Source: Clostridiaceae bacterium (GTDB taxonomy: Bacteria; Bacillota; Clostridia; Lachnospirales; Lachnospiraceae). Taken from it: a stretch of DNA of 64,000 nt. The stretch is taken from assembly GCA_910574345.1 (NCBI GenBank), contig CAJSZV010000022.1, forward strand, positions 1 to 64,000, written 5' to 3'. The notes beneath the pieces are model-generated. The model was not told where the DNA came from. It searched no databases and was given only the letters and a program-made list of their open reading frames with translations. Every line of letters begins with the position of its first letter. Positions within the stretch are counted from its first letter, which is position 1. A program made the translations under genes and the position numbers. Positions 16,425 through 26,247 of this stretch are shown piece after piece.

Positions 16425-17912
16425 ATGAACGGCGATGCCATACTTATGGCTGCCGCAGCGTCCGCCGGGCAAAACGGTGCTTCCGTTATCGTTTTGGAAG
16501 CCAATGGGATTGTGGGGGGGCTCCACCATCCGTTCCGGCGGCCATATGCTGGTTTTTGATAATAAGATCAACGCCTCCATGGAGAGAAAGATAAAGCCCT
16601 TGAATCTTACCTGGAATATGATCCCGGCGAGTTTGGTGAGTGGAAAGATACCCTCCTGACTTTACAGGAACAGATCAAATCTTATCTGTCCGGCAATGAT
16701 GCAGGCCGCTTTGACAGTGTGGAAATGGCTTTGATTGACCATTACATTAAAGGCAGAGGCAAAGACATAGATGGGAATGACATGACCATTGACTTTGAAC
16801 TGTGCAGGAATGCATTTGAAAATGCTGCTGCCATCAACAGCTGGCTTGGGGAAGGCGGCATGAAAATTCAGGATAAAATGTACAATGCCCATGGCGGCAC
16901 GCCGGTGGATGGAGCATCTGCCATGGTAAACGCCCTTCAGACCATGGCGGAAGCTTCCGGAGCCAAGATTATCCTGAATATGAGAGCCACTGATCTGATT
17001 GTAGAAAATGGCAGTGTTACCGGGGTCACAGCCGTAGATTCCAATGGTACAAAACACACCTATCACGCCCACAAAGGTGTTATCCTGGCTACGGGCAGTT
17101 TCTCCTCCAACGGCGCCATGTGTGCCCAGTATCAGCGTATGGAAACAGGCCTGACGGCCAATGTGGGAAGCACCAACCCTGCCACCAACACCGGCGATGG
17201 CATTATCATGGCTGAGAATGCCGGCGCGGCTCTTCGGGATATGGGCTTTTTGTGTACACTGATGAAAGGATACCATGAGGGCTGCTCTACAGGGGAGTTC
17301 GGAAAAATCAACGGCACACAGCAGCTCATTGTCAATGCCGAAGGCAAGCGTTTTATGGATGATGTAAAAGCCGGCGGCATGACTACAACCGGTGTTCTAA
17401 ACAGCCAGCCTGACGGTCTTGCTTACTTTGTCGGTGATTCTTCCATGATTCATGCTTTGAATGAATCCGTAGAGGGTTTTGTCGATGATATGTGTTCACG
17501 CGGCGACTGGTTTGTGGTGGCTGATTCGTTAGAAGAAGCCCTGGCAAAATCCGGTCTGGATGTTGAAACAGCTATGGAGACTATTACCACATTCAACGGC
17601 TATGTTGATGCGGGAACAGACCCGGACTTCGGCCGCACTGCTTTTAACGGCAAAGTGGAAAACGGTCCCTTTGCAGTCGTAAAGATGGAAAATCATTATC
17701 ATCTGACCTTCGGCGGACTTGTCATTGACACACATGCCCAGGTACTGGATGAAAACAATCAGCCCATTCCCCACCTGTACGCTGCCGGCGATGTGATCAG
17801 CGGTTTTGAAGGGGCTGCCCACCAGAGCGGCGACTGTCTGACCGTGGTGCTGTTTTATGGCAAGGTGGCCGGTCAAAAGGCCGCTTTGAGGCAAGGAGGG
17901 CATCCAGGGTAG
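16425..17912 (+). pseudogene. Decayed FAD-dependent fumarate-reductase-type flavoprotein
   Basis: The product resembles the flavoprotein of fumarate/urocanate reductases and flavocytochrome c: VIVLEANGIVGG, then SGGHMLVF, ATGSFSSNG, NTGDGIIMAENAGA, QLIVNAEGKRFMDD and LYAAGDVISGFEGAAHQ. It is broken in several ways. A ribosome site and ATG (16425) lead straight into the middle of the FAD-binding region, without the GxGxxG start. A run of seven G at 16514-16520 has one base too many. A duplicated AG near 16583 makes a second shift that restores frame. The C-terminal end is cut near 17884, where the opposite-strand kinase remnant begins. A long frame (16719-17912) remains open but cannot encode a complete enzyme. 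Confidence 0.85.
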
Positions 17913-18387
17913 GATTCCCCGTAAAAAAGTCCGGCTCCAGTTCCTCAATACTTTTCTGAAGATCATGGAGATAAGATTGTACATTTTCTGTTCCGGCCAT
18001 AAGTTCTATGGTATGAAGGTGATTCTGCATATCGTGATAAAGGGCTTTGATCCGGCTGTTGTTTTCCTGCTCCATGAGAAAATGCTGGTACTGGGCATGA
18101 AGCTGCTGCCTGGCCCGTTCATTTTTCTCCTTATAGCGGTTTGCCTGAGAATAATATTCGGAATTCAGCAGAACGGTCATGGCCGAAAAGCCGAAAAACA
18201 CCACCAGAAAATTGATCAGGAGCCGGTAATCAGCCGTCATAATCAAGGAGGCACCCTGCAAGTAGTCATACAGAACCAGGTTGGCGATAAAACAGGCCGC
18301 CGCCGGAAAAAGGCTGAGCATCATCTCATGGAAGGTAAGCACTCTGTCTCCATGTATCTCAATGAAAAAGCCCTTGATTAAAACCAC
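17884..18387 (-). pseudogene. Truncated GHKL-type sensor kinase (AgrC/LytS-like)
   Basis: The frame (18387 to 17797) covers the end of a membrane sensor (two hydrophobic helices), a coiled coil, the phospho-acceptor region LYHDMQNHLHTIELM and the start of the ATPase linker (NPTLDALLASK). The match ends at 17884, where sequence becomes the antisense of the flavoprotein gene. The ATP-binding domain and most of the N-terminal membrane domain are missing. The start overlaps the regulator remnant, showing an earlier operon with a second deletion between them. Confidence 0.8.
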
Positions 18388-18950
18388 GGACAGAACAGAT
18401 AGCTGTTGAGAACCTCCTCTGTCTCTTTCATAGAGGAAAAGCTCTCTATCGTCTCCGTGTCCGTATGCACCATAACATGGCCTTTGTATGTCTCCACATA
18501 AAGAATGTGCTCCACGGGAATGCGGCTGATCTTTGTCTTTGTCCGTATAGTAAGGATTGCCTCCCTGCGGGACTTAAGCTCTGTCAGCGCTTTCCCCACA
18601 ACAGCAGAAAATTTTTCATAATCCGGCGGCTTCAAAAGGAAACGATATGCCTGCACCTCATAGCCTTCCAAAGCATACTGAATATAGTTGGTCAGAAAAA
18701 TAATCGTCAGCTGCTCATTAGAGGCACGAATGGTCCGGGCTGCCGCTAAACCATCGTTCCCCGGCATCTGAATGTCCATAATCAGCAAGTCAAAGGCTGT
18801 ATGATCTTCCTTCAGCAGATTCTCTCCGCTGTCAAAACAAGTGACCGACAGTTCAAGCCCGGCAGATAGGGAAATGCGTTCCAGATAACTGCACAATGTC
18901 TCCCGAATGTCTGAATCGTCATCACAGACTGCAATCCGAAGCACGGACAT
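18378..18950 (-). pseudogene. LytTR response regulator, C-terminally truncated
   Basis: The receiver domain is whole (AVCDDDSDI, LLIMDIQMPGNDG with D59, FLTNYIQYA, KPPDYEKF). The LytTR DNA-binding domain begins normally (ILTIRTKTKISRIPVEHILYVETYKGH) but breaks off after ~55 residues (EEVLNSYLFCPWF). The second half of the domain, with the conserved Ser-Arg-containing end, is absent. The deletion junction is near 18395. DNA binding is unlikely. Confidence 0.75.
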
Positions 18951-19126
18951 CTCCCCTTCTCAAGACTCTCTTCCCCCTCTGCGCCTTTGCGGTTTCCCTG
19001 CCAGCGCAGAGGCATATCCTCCCTCTGAAAAACTGCATATTCATAATACCTTCTTGCTTCCAAAATAAAAATATGTGTATCTGTCTGGGCTGTCCTGCTA
19101 TTTTCTGTCCACTGCTTTTTTAGCTG

Positions 19127-19684
19127 TCATACATTACGCCCGCCAAGCCTCGCCATAATCATATCCCGGTACTCTCCATGATGCGGCATGCCTCCGCCAA
19201 CACCCCCAAGCTTTGGAAGCACCAGCTTAAAATAACCTCCGTTTTTCATGACAACCCTGCACTTTACAGACCCCATCCACCCCTTCTTCATCTCACAGCT
19301 TCTGATATCCCCAAAGGAATAGCAGGTCCCCATATCATCAAACAATAATCCGGAGGCAACCTCCTGTACCTCCCGCCCTTCCACCGCCGGATTATCGTTA
19401 AACTGATAGAGATAACTGCATTTTTCACACTCGGCAATCACCAGACAGGACTGGGTAATGCCAAGATAAATATCATAGGCCCCATATTTCCTCTTATTCA
19501 GCTCAATGGTTCCTCCCTTTTCATCCGGAAACAACCCTTCCTCCCTGCGGATACATTTCCCAAAAATACCTGTGATAAGAGTTTCCTTTGATATTGCATG
19601 GATACCCGCCACTAAGGATTCCCCGCCAGGTATATACTTCCCCAAAACCTGTCTCATGTTGTTCTCATCAAAAATTTCAGACAT
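19127..19684 (-). CDS. Conserved-looking hypothetical protein, 185 residues
   Basis: No family is recognised. The protein is soluble, without signal peptide or membrane helices. Its beta-rich C-terminal half (GTCYSFGDIRSCEMK, GYFKLVLPKLGG) has the look of a bacterial PH-like fold; a Cys pair sits at CEKC. It has GAGGAAGGGG before the ATG and a good promoter just upstream, and it stands alone between the decayed locus and the MFS gene. Confidence 0.7.
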   Translation of the reverse strand: MSEIFDENNMRQVLGKYIPGGESLVAGIHAISKETLITGIFGKCIRREEGLFPDEKGGTIELNKRKYGAYDIYLGITQSCLVIAECEKCSYLYQFNDNPAVEGREVQEVASGLLFDDMGTCYSFGDIRSCEMKKGWMGSVKCRVVMKNGGYFKLVLPKLGGVGGGMPHHGEYRDMIMARLGGRNV

Positions 19685-19723
19685 ATTGTTCCCCTTCCTC
19701 GCTCATCTATAAGAACTGTCTTT

Positions 19724-19752
19724 ATTATATCTGCTGTTCCCTTGCCGGACAA
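19724..19752 (-). promoter_or_regulatory. Promoter of the 185-residue hypothetical gene
   Basis: On the minus strand TTGTCC (19747-19752) and a perfect TATAAT (19724-19729) are 17 bp apart, giving a leader of about 30 bases. Confidence 0.6.
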
Positions 19753-20069
19753 CGTATTTCTGCTGTTCTTTCTTTTTGCTTTTTGCTCTCATATGGATTG
19801 ATGCCTGATATCAGACAGATATTCAGATATTCTGCCGAAGAATCCGGGAAAGCTTCTCTTTAAATATTTGAATTCTATTGATTTTTTTCCCTGTCTATGT
19901 CATATTATTCACGTGGACTGTAACGTCTATGGTGTAATAAATACACAACGACCCACGCCAAAAAGCCCGTCAAATGTACACGCCTTAAAGGATTAGCTTC
20001 GCGTCACAGGCATGCCCACTTGACTCGCTGATCGTGAGAACCAGGGAGACTTCGGAATCTCCCTTCCCA
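19753..20069. other. Non-coding gap upstream of the MFS stop
   Basis: I see no gene here. The only structure is a hairpin AGGGAGA (20043-20049) / TCTCCCT (20058-20064) a few bases past the MFS stop; it lacks a T-run on the minus strand, so it is a weak terminator candidate. The A/T-rich part near 19860-19910 holds no recognisable promoter for a plus-strand gene. Confidence 0.4.
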
Positions 20070-21341
20070 TTATCTGGTGGCTCCGATTCTTTGCTCCCCT
20101 TTCTTTCGTTCTGTTCGGGCATGCGTAATTTTCCTCCAAAGCACGACACCCAAAAGCAACAGACTGTTGATCAGATGAAAACTGGCAGCGGCAGCAAATG
20201 CGTACCTGTATGTGCCAAACAGATCAAAAAGATATCCGATAATAGCAAGAGAACTTGAACTTCCTATGCTGGTAAAAAAACCGATTACCGAATAGGCCTG
20301 AGCATAATGTTCATTGCCAAAGAAATACCGGGTCAGAAGAGGAATCCCCACCGCCCCCACAGAATAAACGGAGCCAAATAAAAAAGCGGCAATAAGAAGT
20401 TGTGCCGTACCCGCCCCTGTGCCATTCATCAGCACCATGAGAGAACCCGCATTCACCCCCATCATCATCAGACATGCCTTCACCGGCCCCAGACGGTCGC
20501 TGATAAAACCGATGAAAAGTTTGGTGCAGATATTGCCCATCATCGAACACGACATTAACGCGGCCCCAAACGTTTCCCCCAGCCCAAGAGACTGAGAATA
20601 GCCGGAAAAATGCTGAGTGATTCCTGTGATTGACGTGTGAAGCACCGTGAAAATGCACATCAATACAAAACCTGCCTGCATATAAGAAAATCTGCTCGTT
20701 GAGGAATCGGCTATTTTCCCCTTCTGACTCTTTGGCAGTTCCTCATATCCATAGGGCTTTCGCCCTCTCTCCTCAGGCCCCATGGAAAAAGGCAGAATAC
20801 AGGCCGGCAAGGTAAATACCAGGATCAGGCCGCCCATTACAATATAAGCGTTCCTCCACCCGGCGGCGGCAATCAGATTGCTAAGAAGAGGCGAACAAAG
20901 AGCCCCGCTAAGTCCGCTGAAGCTGAGAGCCATACCTATGGCTGCACCGTTTCTCTTATGGAACCACCGATTAACAAGCATCGTTATGGGCACGGTGCCG
21001 TATAATCCCACACCGATTCCTCTTAGTACACCCAGAATATAAAACATGGCAATACTGCCTGACATACCCATGAAAACCGTGGCTGCGGCACTCAAAAAAA
21101 TTCCCGTAATCAAAATAGGTTTATAAGAAAAATGTTTTGACAGCCACGGCACCCAAAGAGATACAACGGCCGTGGCCATAAGTGACAAGGTGGCATGAAA
21201 GGCAAAAGTTCCCCTTAAGACCCCAAGTTCCTGGGAAACTACCGTATAAAACACCCCTACGGAATTGCTGCACAGACCTATGGCACCGGCCGCCAGTCCA
21301 CAGGCGATAATCAAGACCCAAGCATACTCTTTTCTTTCCAT
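20070..21341 (-). CDS. Major facilitator superfamily transporter, OFA/MCT-like
   Basis: This 423-residue protein has twelve predicted helices, a central charged loop (~195-225) and MFS motif A-like sequences (after helix 2: WLSKHFSYKP; after helix 8: FIGFISDRLGPVKA). The helix 4-5 region (GVLRGIGVGLYGTVPITMLVNRWFHKR) is typical of the oxalate/formate and monocarboxylate transporter branch. Substrate is unknown, likely a small organic acid. It is a single-gene unit. Confidence 0.85.
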   Translation of the reverse strand: MERKEYAWVLIIACGLAAGAIGLCSNSVGVFYTVVSQELGVLRGTFAFHATLSLMATAVVSLWVPWLSKHFSYKPILITGIFLSAAATVFMGMSGSIAMFYILGVLRGIGVGLYGTVPITMLVNRWFHKRNGAAIGMALSFSGLSGALCSPLLSNLIAAAGWRNAYIVMGGLILVFTLPACILPFSMGPEERGRKPYGYEELPKSQKGKIADSSTSRFSYMQAGFVLMCIFTVLHTSITGITQHFSGYSQSLGLGETFGAALMSCSMMGNICTKLFIGFISDRLGPVKACLMMMGVNAGSLMVLMNGTGAGTAQLLIAAFLFGSVYSVGAVGIPLLTRYFFGNEHYAQAYSVIGFFTSIGSSSSLAIIGYLFDLFGTYRYAFAAAASFHLINSLLLLGVVLWRKITHARTERKKGEQRIGATR

Positions 21342-21519
21342 TCCTTTAACCTCTCATTCTCTTAAAGTTAAATCCTTTTAATCTTAGCATAATCATTATA
21401 TAAGAATGGAAGGTTTCCTCCTATCTTTTTCCAAAAGCTGAAAAAAGTATGCAAGAAATACTTTCTTTTGCCCCTGCTCCCATGCTATACTTAATAATAT
21501 TTTATCAAAGGAGTCCCCT

Positions 21520-22326
21520 ATGATCAAAGCAATCTTTTTCGATATTGACGGAACCTTAAGAGATTTTACAGAACAAGACATCCGCCCCGGCACCTATAAA
21601 GCCATAGAACTGGCCCGGCAGGCAGGAATCCGCTGCTTTGTGGCAACAGGAAGACATCTTATGGAGATTGAAGAAGAACACCTTTTAGGCCATCTTACCT
21701 TTGACGGCTATGTACTCCTCAACGGCAACTACTGTATGGGAGCCGACCACTCCCTTCTGTTCCATAACCCCATTCCCATATCCCAGGTTCAAAAAGCCCT
21801 GGCCCTGGAGAAGGAACTTGGGTTTGCCCTCCTTCTCATGGAACGGGATGCCATGTACATCAGCCGCATCACCCCATTGGTGGAAAAACTCCAGGCAGAC
21901 ATAGGAACCGCCCTTCCCCCCGTAGAACCCCACATGGAAAGAGGCCTTGCAAACCCGGTCTATCAAATGGTTCCCTACGGCCAAGAAGAGACCCTGGCCC
22001 GCCTAGCCGCTGAGCTTCCCCTCTGCGATGCCACCCGCTGGCATGACGGCGGCGCCTTCGACATCACCCCGAAGGGCGGCACCAAATGTCTCGGCGTCCA
22101 AAAAATCCTGGAACACTTCGGCTGGAGCCGGGAAGAAGCCGCCGCTGTGGGAGACGGGTACAACGACATTCCCATGATCCGCTTCGCAGGCCTGGGCGTC
22201 GCCATGGGCAACGGCAATGACCAGGTAAAAGCCGCCGCCAATTACATAACCGACCCAATTGATCAGGACGGACTTCTCCACGCCGTAGAATACCTGATAC
22301 ACCAAAATGAAGAGACTGCCCGCTGA
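21520..22326 (+). CDS. HAD-superfamily Cof-type sugar/nucleotide phosphatase
   Basis: This 268-residue hydrolase has all HAD motifs of the Cof (IIB) group: motif I FFDIDGTL (D9, D11), motif II VATGR, motif III Lys in KGGTKCLGVQ and motif IV VGDGYNDIPM. The C2B cap lies at ~85-185. Such enzymes dephosphorylate sugar phosphates, FMN or PLP. The ATG follows AAAGGAG. An extended -10 (TGCTATACT, 21483-21491) gives a nearby promoter. Confidence 0.92.
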   Translation: MIKAIFFDIDGTLRDFTEQDIRPGTYKAIELARQAGIRCFVATGRHLMEIEEEHLLGHLTFDGYVLLNGNYCMGADHSLLFHNPIPISQVQKALALEKELGFALLLMERDAMYISRITPLVEKLQADIGTALPPVEPHMERGLANPVYQMVPYGQEETLARLAAELPLCDATRWHDGGAFDITPKGGTKCLGVQKILEHFGWSREEAAAVGDGYNDIPMIRFAGLGVAMGNGNDQVKAAANYITDPIDQDGLLHAVEYLIHQNEETAR

Positions 22327-22333
22327 ACAGATA

Positions 22334-22372
22334 TCGCCTGCCTTTTAGAATCATTTTTCCAAAAGCAGGCGA
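22334..22372. terminator. Convergent terminator between HAD and AAA genes
   Basis: TCGCCTGC (22334-22341) pairs with GCAGGCGA (22365-22372). TTTT/AAAA extends the stem inward past one bulged base. It sits between two converging genes. Confidence 0.7.
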
Positions 22373-22379
22373 CATGATT

Positions 22380-23978
22380 TTACAGCCCTTTGTTTGATAT
22401 GGCACCCCTCTGATATCTTTCGATTCTGCAGGTATGCTGCTGAGTTTTTACATTATAGCTGATCCCAACCAGGAGAATCTCCCCTCCATAATCTTCCAAT
22501 ACCTCCGGGTAATGATTCCTCTTAATCTGACTGATTGCCCCATCCTCCGTTTTGTTCCATTTTAATTCAATAAGAAGAACCGGCATTGAAGACCCCCTCT
22601 TAGGCAAATACACCACATCCGCATACCCCCTTCCAGAAGGCAGTTCCTCAATTCGCAGGAATTCATCAATACAGCTGATATAAGCAAACCGTATGACACT
22701 CCGCAAAGCCTGCTCATTATTATAATATAGAGGCGCAACCCCCACCCGGTGGGCCTCCTCCAAAGCCAAAGCCACCCCTTCCTCATCCATATCCAAGGTC
22801 CGTTCCAAAAGCGTATCCGAATTTTGAATCAGTTTCGCAATCTCCCTATGGCTGCCCGCTGCCATAGCCCGGACAAATTCCTGGCGAATCTCCTCATTGG
22901 GGATAAACACAGATTTATCCAAAGAATTGTAGGCAAGATACCCCAGATGCACAAGAAGCGTCAGAACATCATCCCGCTTTCTGATGCTCACCATATCATT
23001 CTGAAAAGTCCCCACATCAATGGGAATACAGGCGCCCCCAAGCATTTGAACTATGGATTCCTTTAACCCATCTAAATTCAAGTCAATATAAATCTGTAAA
23101 GATATATAAGTCTCTGTCTGTGTCCAGTAATTGCCAAGATCCTCATTTTTTATGGCCTCCATCACCGAATTTGGATTATAAACAGATTGAACCCGGCTGA
23201 AAAAATACCCATCATACCACCGCTTCATCTCTCCAAAATCCATTCCATATCTCTGGCACAATTCCTTTACTTCTGTTTCCGTAAACCCAACATATTCCGC
23301 AAGCCGTTTCGGTGCAATCATGGTATATTCTCTAAAATTTGTCATGGCCGATTGGGTCCCATACTTTTTAATCGGTAAAATTCCAGTCATATAGGCGCCC
23401 TCAATTATTTTGTCCGTAACACCGCTGCTTTTAAACAATCCCCGCAAAAGCTGAATATATTCCTCCTGAATTCCGTGATTCTCTTTAGCCTCCCGAAACA
23501 AAGCATCCCACTCATCAATAATAAAAATAAATTTATTGCCCGTTCTTTCATTCACATTAACCAGCATTTCAGGGAGCGTGGCCGCTTTTTCCACATAAGG
23601 ATAAGTGGCAGCCAGTTCCTCTGCTACCTTTCTCTGAATCTCCCGTACAATATCGTTCACAGAAGCCACAATGGCAATAAACCAGGTAATGTCCAAATAA
23701 ATCACATCAAATCGATTCAGATACTTTTTAAACGAAGGATCCGCCGCAATCTTATAACCTGCAAATAATGCCTCTGAGTCACAGCTTTTATCATAATATG
23801 CACACAGCATCTGCGCCGCAAAGGACTTTCCAAAACGGCGCGGACGGCTTACACAAGTAAGCTTATCCGAAGTACCCAATGTACGGTTGATCCATGCGAT
23901 CATCCCTGTCTTATCTACATAGATTCCCCTTGTCATAGACTCAAACCCGGCATTTCCTATATTCAGATAGGTTCCCAT
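22380..23978 (-). CDS. AAA-ATPase-like protein with C-terminal PD-(D/E)XK nuclease domain
   Basis: This 532-residue protein has the AAA-ATPase_like domain (N-terminal YVDKTGMIAWIN, P-loop variant SRPRRFGKS at ~44-52, Walker B FIFIIDEWD at ~173-181) and a PD-(D/E)XK-type nuclease-like domain (GYADVVYLP, VLLIELKW, ~445-500). It is a large, multi-copy clostridial and bacteroidal family of unknown function, suspected to act in selfish-element or defence roles. It starts directly after the AraC stop codon, so it may be read from that transcript. Confidence 0.88.
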   Translation of the reverse strand: MGTYLNIGNAGFESMTRGIYVDKTGMIAWINRTLGTSDKLTCVSRPRRFGKSFAAQMLCAYYDKSCDSEALFAGYKIAADPSFKKYLNRFDVIYLDITWFIAIVASVNDIVREIQRKVAEELAATYPYVEKAATLPEMLVNVNERTGNKFIFIIDEWDALFREAKENHGIQEEYIQLLRGLFKSSGVTDKIIEGAYMTGILPIKKYGTQSAMTNFREYTMIAPKRLAEYVGFTETEVKELCQRYGMDFGEMKRWYDGYFFSRVQSVYNPNSVMEAIKNEDLGNYWTQTETYISLQIYIDLNLDGLKESIVQMLGGACIPIDVGTFQNDMVSIRKRDDVLTLLVHLGYLAYNSLDKSVFIPNEEIRQEFVRAMAAGSHREIAKLIQNSDTLLERTLDMDEEGVALALEEAHRVGVAPLYYNNEQALRSVIRFAYISCIDEFLRIEELPSGRGYADVVYLPKRGSSMPVLLIELKWNKTEDGAISQIKRNHYPEVLEDYGGEILLVGISYNVKTQQHTCRIERYQRGAISNKGL

Positions 23979-25034
23979 TCATTTTCCCCCTTCCACAATC
24001 CGACTCCGAAACTGCTTTGGCGTAACCCCATACTTCCCCTTAAACTTCTCATAAAACGCGTTCACATTCGTAAACCCGCACCTTACGCTGATTTCCTCAA
24101 CCGATACCTTTGTCTCCAAAAGCATGGCCGCCCCCTGTTTCAGCCGTTCCTCCGTTACCAGCTCCTTAAAATTACGTCCCGTCACCCGCTTCACAAACCG
24201 GCTGAAATAGTTGGGATGAAACCCAAACTCCTCCGCCGCACTCTCCAGAGTAATACAAAGATAATGATTTCTGATATACTTAAGCACCGCCGCCCGGCTC
24301 TCATAATCCCGGTCTATTTTCTGCATGGCATGGTTTGTATCCCCGTAGATACGCAGAAGGCTGGTAAACAAAATCAGCAGATAACTGTCAATCATCGTAC
24401 CCGAACCGATTCCCGGCTCTATAAGCTCCTTGGCCAGCTGCCTGAAAATTCTCTTAATCTCAGGATAATTCCCCGCCTCAAAACACATGCAGGCATTGTT
24501 CTTGCGCTCCTCATAAAGACATCTGATCAAAAAACTGGAAACCGCATGATTGATCTCAAGAGACTCAAAAAATGTATTGTTAAACACTTCCTGGTTCATG
24601 GCAAAAACCAGAATAATATCATCCTCCCCCGACATAGAATTATCATGAATTGTATGAGGGTCCAGAATACACACATCCCCCTCCCGCAAAACCACAGCCT
24701 CCCCATTGATCGTCTGATAAAAACAGCCTGAATACACATACTGCATCTCAATATGCTTGTGAGAATGAGGTTTCACATAATTAAACCTGGAATGACGCCT
24801 AAAAAACACATTAGAAGACCACTTCCATTCAACTATAGGGCTTATATCATAATGATTCACCTGCTCCCACCGCAGACGATCCATACTTTGGCTGATCTCC
24901 TCCCCATCCCTTAAGCCAAACTGCCGTTTCAGATTTCTTATATACTCCTCTTCGCTGGGAGTATGCCTCCACAAAATCTCCTCCAGCTGACCATCCGTCA
25001 CCCCATATCCCCTTCCCTTCTGAAAAGTTCCCAA
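23979..25034 (-). CDS. AraC-family transcriptional regulator
   Basis: This 351-residue regulator has a cupin-type sensor domain (HSHKHIEMQYVYSG, LREGDVCILDPHTIHDN, ~85-145) and a C-terminal pair of helix-turn-helices (ITLESAAEEFGFHPNYFSRFVKR, VEEISVRCGFTNVNAFYEKFK). It is divergent from the PTS EIIC and glycoside hydrolase genes, which it probably activates when the sugar is present. The start is uncertain: TTG 25032-25034 opens the longest frame but its ribosome site is poor, and a later start is possible. Confidence 0.88.
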   Translation of the reverse strand: MGTFQKGRGYGVTDGQLEEILWRHTPSEEEYIRNLKRQFGLRDGEEISQSMDRLRWEQVNHYDISPIVEWKWSSNVFFRRHSRFNYVKPHSHKHIEMQYVYSGCFYQTINGEAVVLREGDVCILDPHTIHDNSMSGEDDIILVFAMNQEVFNNTFFESLEINHAVSSFLIRCLYEERKNNACMCFEAGNYPEIKRIFRQLAKELIEPGIGSGTMIDSYLLILFTSLLRIYGDTNHAMQKIDRDYESRAAVLKYIRNHYLCITLESAAEEFGFHPNYFSRFVKRVTGRNFKELVTEERLKQGAAMLLETKVSVEEISVRCGFTNVNAFYEKFKGKYGVTPKQFRSRIVEGGK

Positions 25035-25170
25035 CCCCTGCAGGTATCCTGTATCCTTAATCTCCCTTTAGTATAGCTGATTATAAACACCATTACAATC
25101 ATAATAAAAAAGTTAATTTTTGATATGATTATCCTTAAAATCTGTCATTTTTTAATCTCCCCCATTCCGC

Positions 25171-25176
25171 TATAAT
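25171..25176 (+). promoter_or_regulatory. Activator-dependent promoter of the PTS/glycosidase operon
   Basis: A perfect TATAAT lies 57 bp before the EIIC start, but the -35 position (25148-25153) is only a T-run with no TTGACA match. A good -10 with no -35 is what an AraC-activated promoter looks like; the regulator gene is divergent. Confidence 0.45.
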
Positions 25177-25232
25177 AACCCTATCACATAACAGGCAAGC
25201 CGGCACGCCTCAACAAAAAGGAGATTATAACT

Positions 25233-26210
25233 ATGAATACAAAAAAAGCTACCTACATGGATATTCTCATGAGGCTTATGGCCGCTATCCAGAACAACCG
25301 GATCCTCCAAGGCATCTCAAAAGGATTTGTTATGGCAATGCCCATTATCTTTATGGGGTCATTTGCGCTGGTCATTAAAATCATCCCCGTTACAGCCTGG
25401 AAAGAATTTGTAAGCGCCTCCGCCCTCGGCTGGACCATTAAAATGCCTGAATCCGTTCCTCCCTTTGTGTCCAACTCCTTTAAAAACATTATCCCCTCCC
25501 TTATTATCCTGTCCCTCTTCACCCTGGTAAACGCCCTGTTCTCCATAACACCATTTGAACACGTTCACCAGTTTGTCTTCACTCTGATTCAGACCCCTCT
25601 CCAGAATCTGGGCGGCGGGATTGTCGCCATGGTTCTCGTAGCCACACTGTGTCAGTTGGTTTGGGCATTCGGTATTCACGCCAGCTCCGTTCAATCCGTC
25701 ATGACACCTATCTGGACCGCTATGGACATGTCCCAGCTTGCTGCCGCCACAGCCGGAACCGCTCTCCCCTATATTATTGGAAAGCAATTCTGGAGCGTAT
25801 ACTCTGATGCCACCATTTTGCCCCTGGCCATTCTGCTCATGGCTGCCGTCAGATCCAGCCGCTACCGCTCCACTGGCAAAGTAAGCATTATCCCCGCTAT
25901 ATTCAACATCAGCGAACCTCTGGTGTTCGGACTGCCCATTGTACTGAACCCCCTGTTTGCCATTCCCTTTATCCTGTACAAGCCCCTCTGCCTGATCATC
26001 GCCTACGCTGCCACTGCACTGGGCCTTGTTCCCAGGATCATGGCAGTCAGCGTGCCTTTCGGAACCCCCTACATTCTCTCAGGAATCATGCAGGGAGGCC
26101 CCAGAGTTGCCCTTCTCCAGATTCTCCTCATTTTCATGGGGCTGGTGCTGTACTATCCATTCCTGAAAGCAGCCGACAACATGGCCCTCAAAGAAGAGCA
26201 GGCAGAATAA
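25233..26210 (+). CDS. PTS sugar transporter EIIC, lactose/cellobiose (CelB) type, shortened
   Basis: This membrane component would import and phosphorylate a sugar together with EIIA/EIIB, which are not encoded nearby. CelB signatures are visible: NNRILQGISKGFVMAMPIIFMGSF, IKMPESVPPFVSNSF, WAFGIHASSVQ, NISEPLVFGLPIVLNP. Only 325 residues are present, against about 430 for the family. The missing part is internal: after WKEFVSASALG (~residue 69) the sequence jumps to the loop before IKMPESVPP, leaving out about three helices. This may be an in-frame deletion that abolishes transport. Confidence 0.82.
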   Translation: MNTKKATYMDILMRLMAAIQNNRILQGISKGFVMAMPIIFMGSFALVIKIIPVTAWKEFVSASALGWTIKMPESVPPFVSNSFKNIIPSLIILSLFTLVNALFSITPFEHVHQFVFTLIQTPLQNLGGGIVAMVLVATLCQLVWAFGIHASSVQSVMTPIWTAMDMSQLAAATAGTALPYIIGKQFWSVYSDATILPLAILLMAAVRSSRYRSTGKVSIIPAIFNISEPLVFGLPIVLNPLFAIPFILYKPLCLIIAYAATALGLVPRIMAVSVPFGTPYILSGIMQGGPRVALLQILLIFMGLVLYYPFLKAADNMALKEEQAE

Positions 26211-26247
26211 AAAACAATATCACGCAAAAACAAGGAAGTGAAACAAC

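Noticed and set aside
19940-20040. Possible shared motif with 55075-55115 (AATACACAA-GAC)
   Set aside because: The match is about ten bases with gaps and the surroundings differ; chance is a sufficient explanation.
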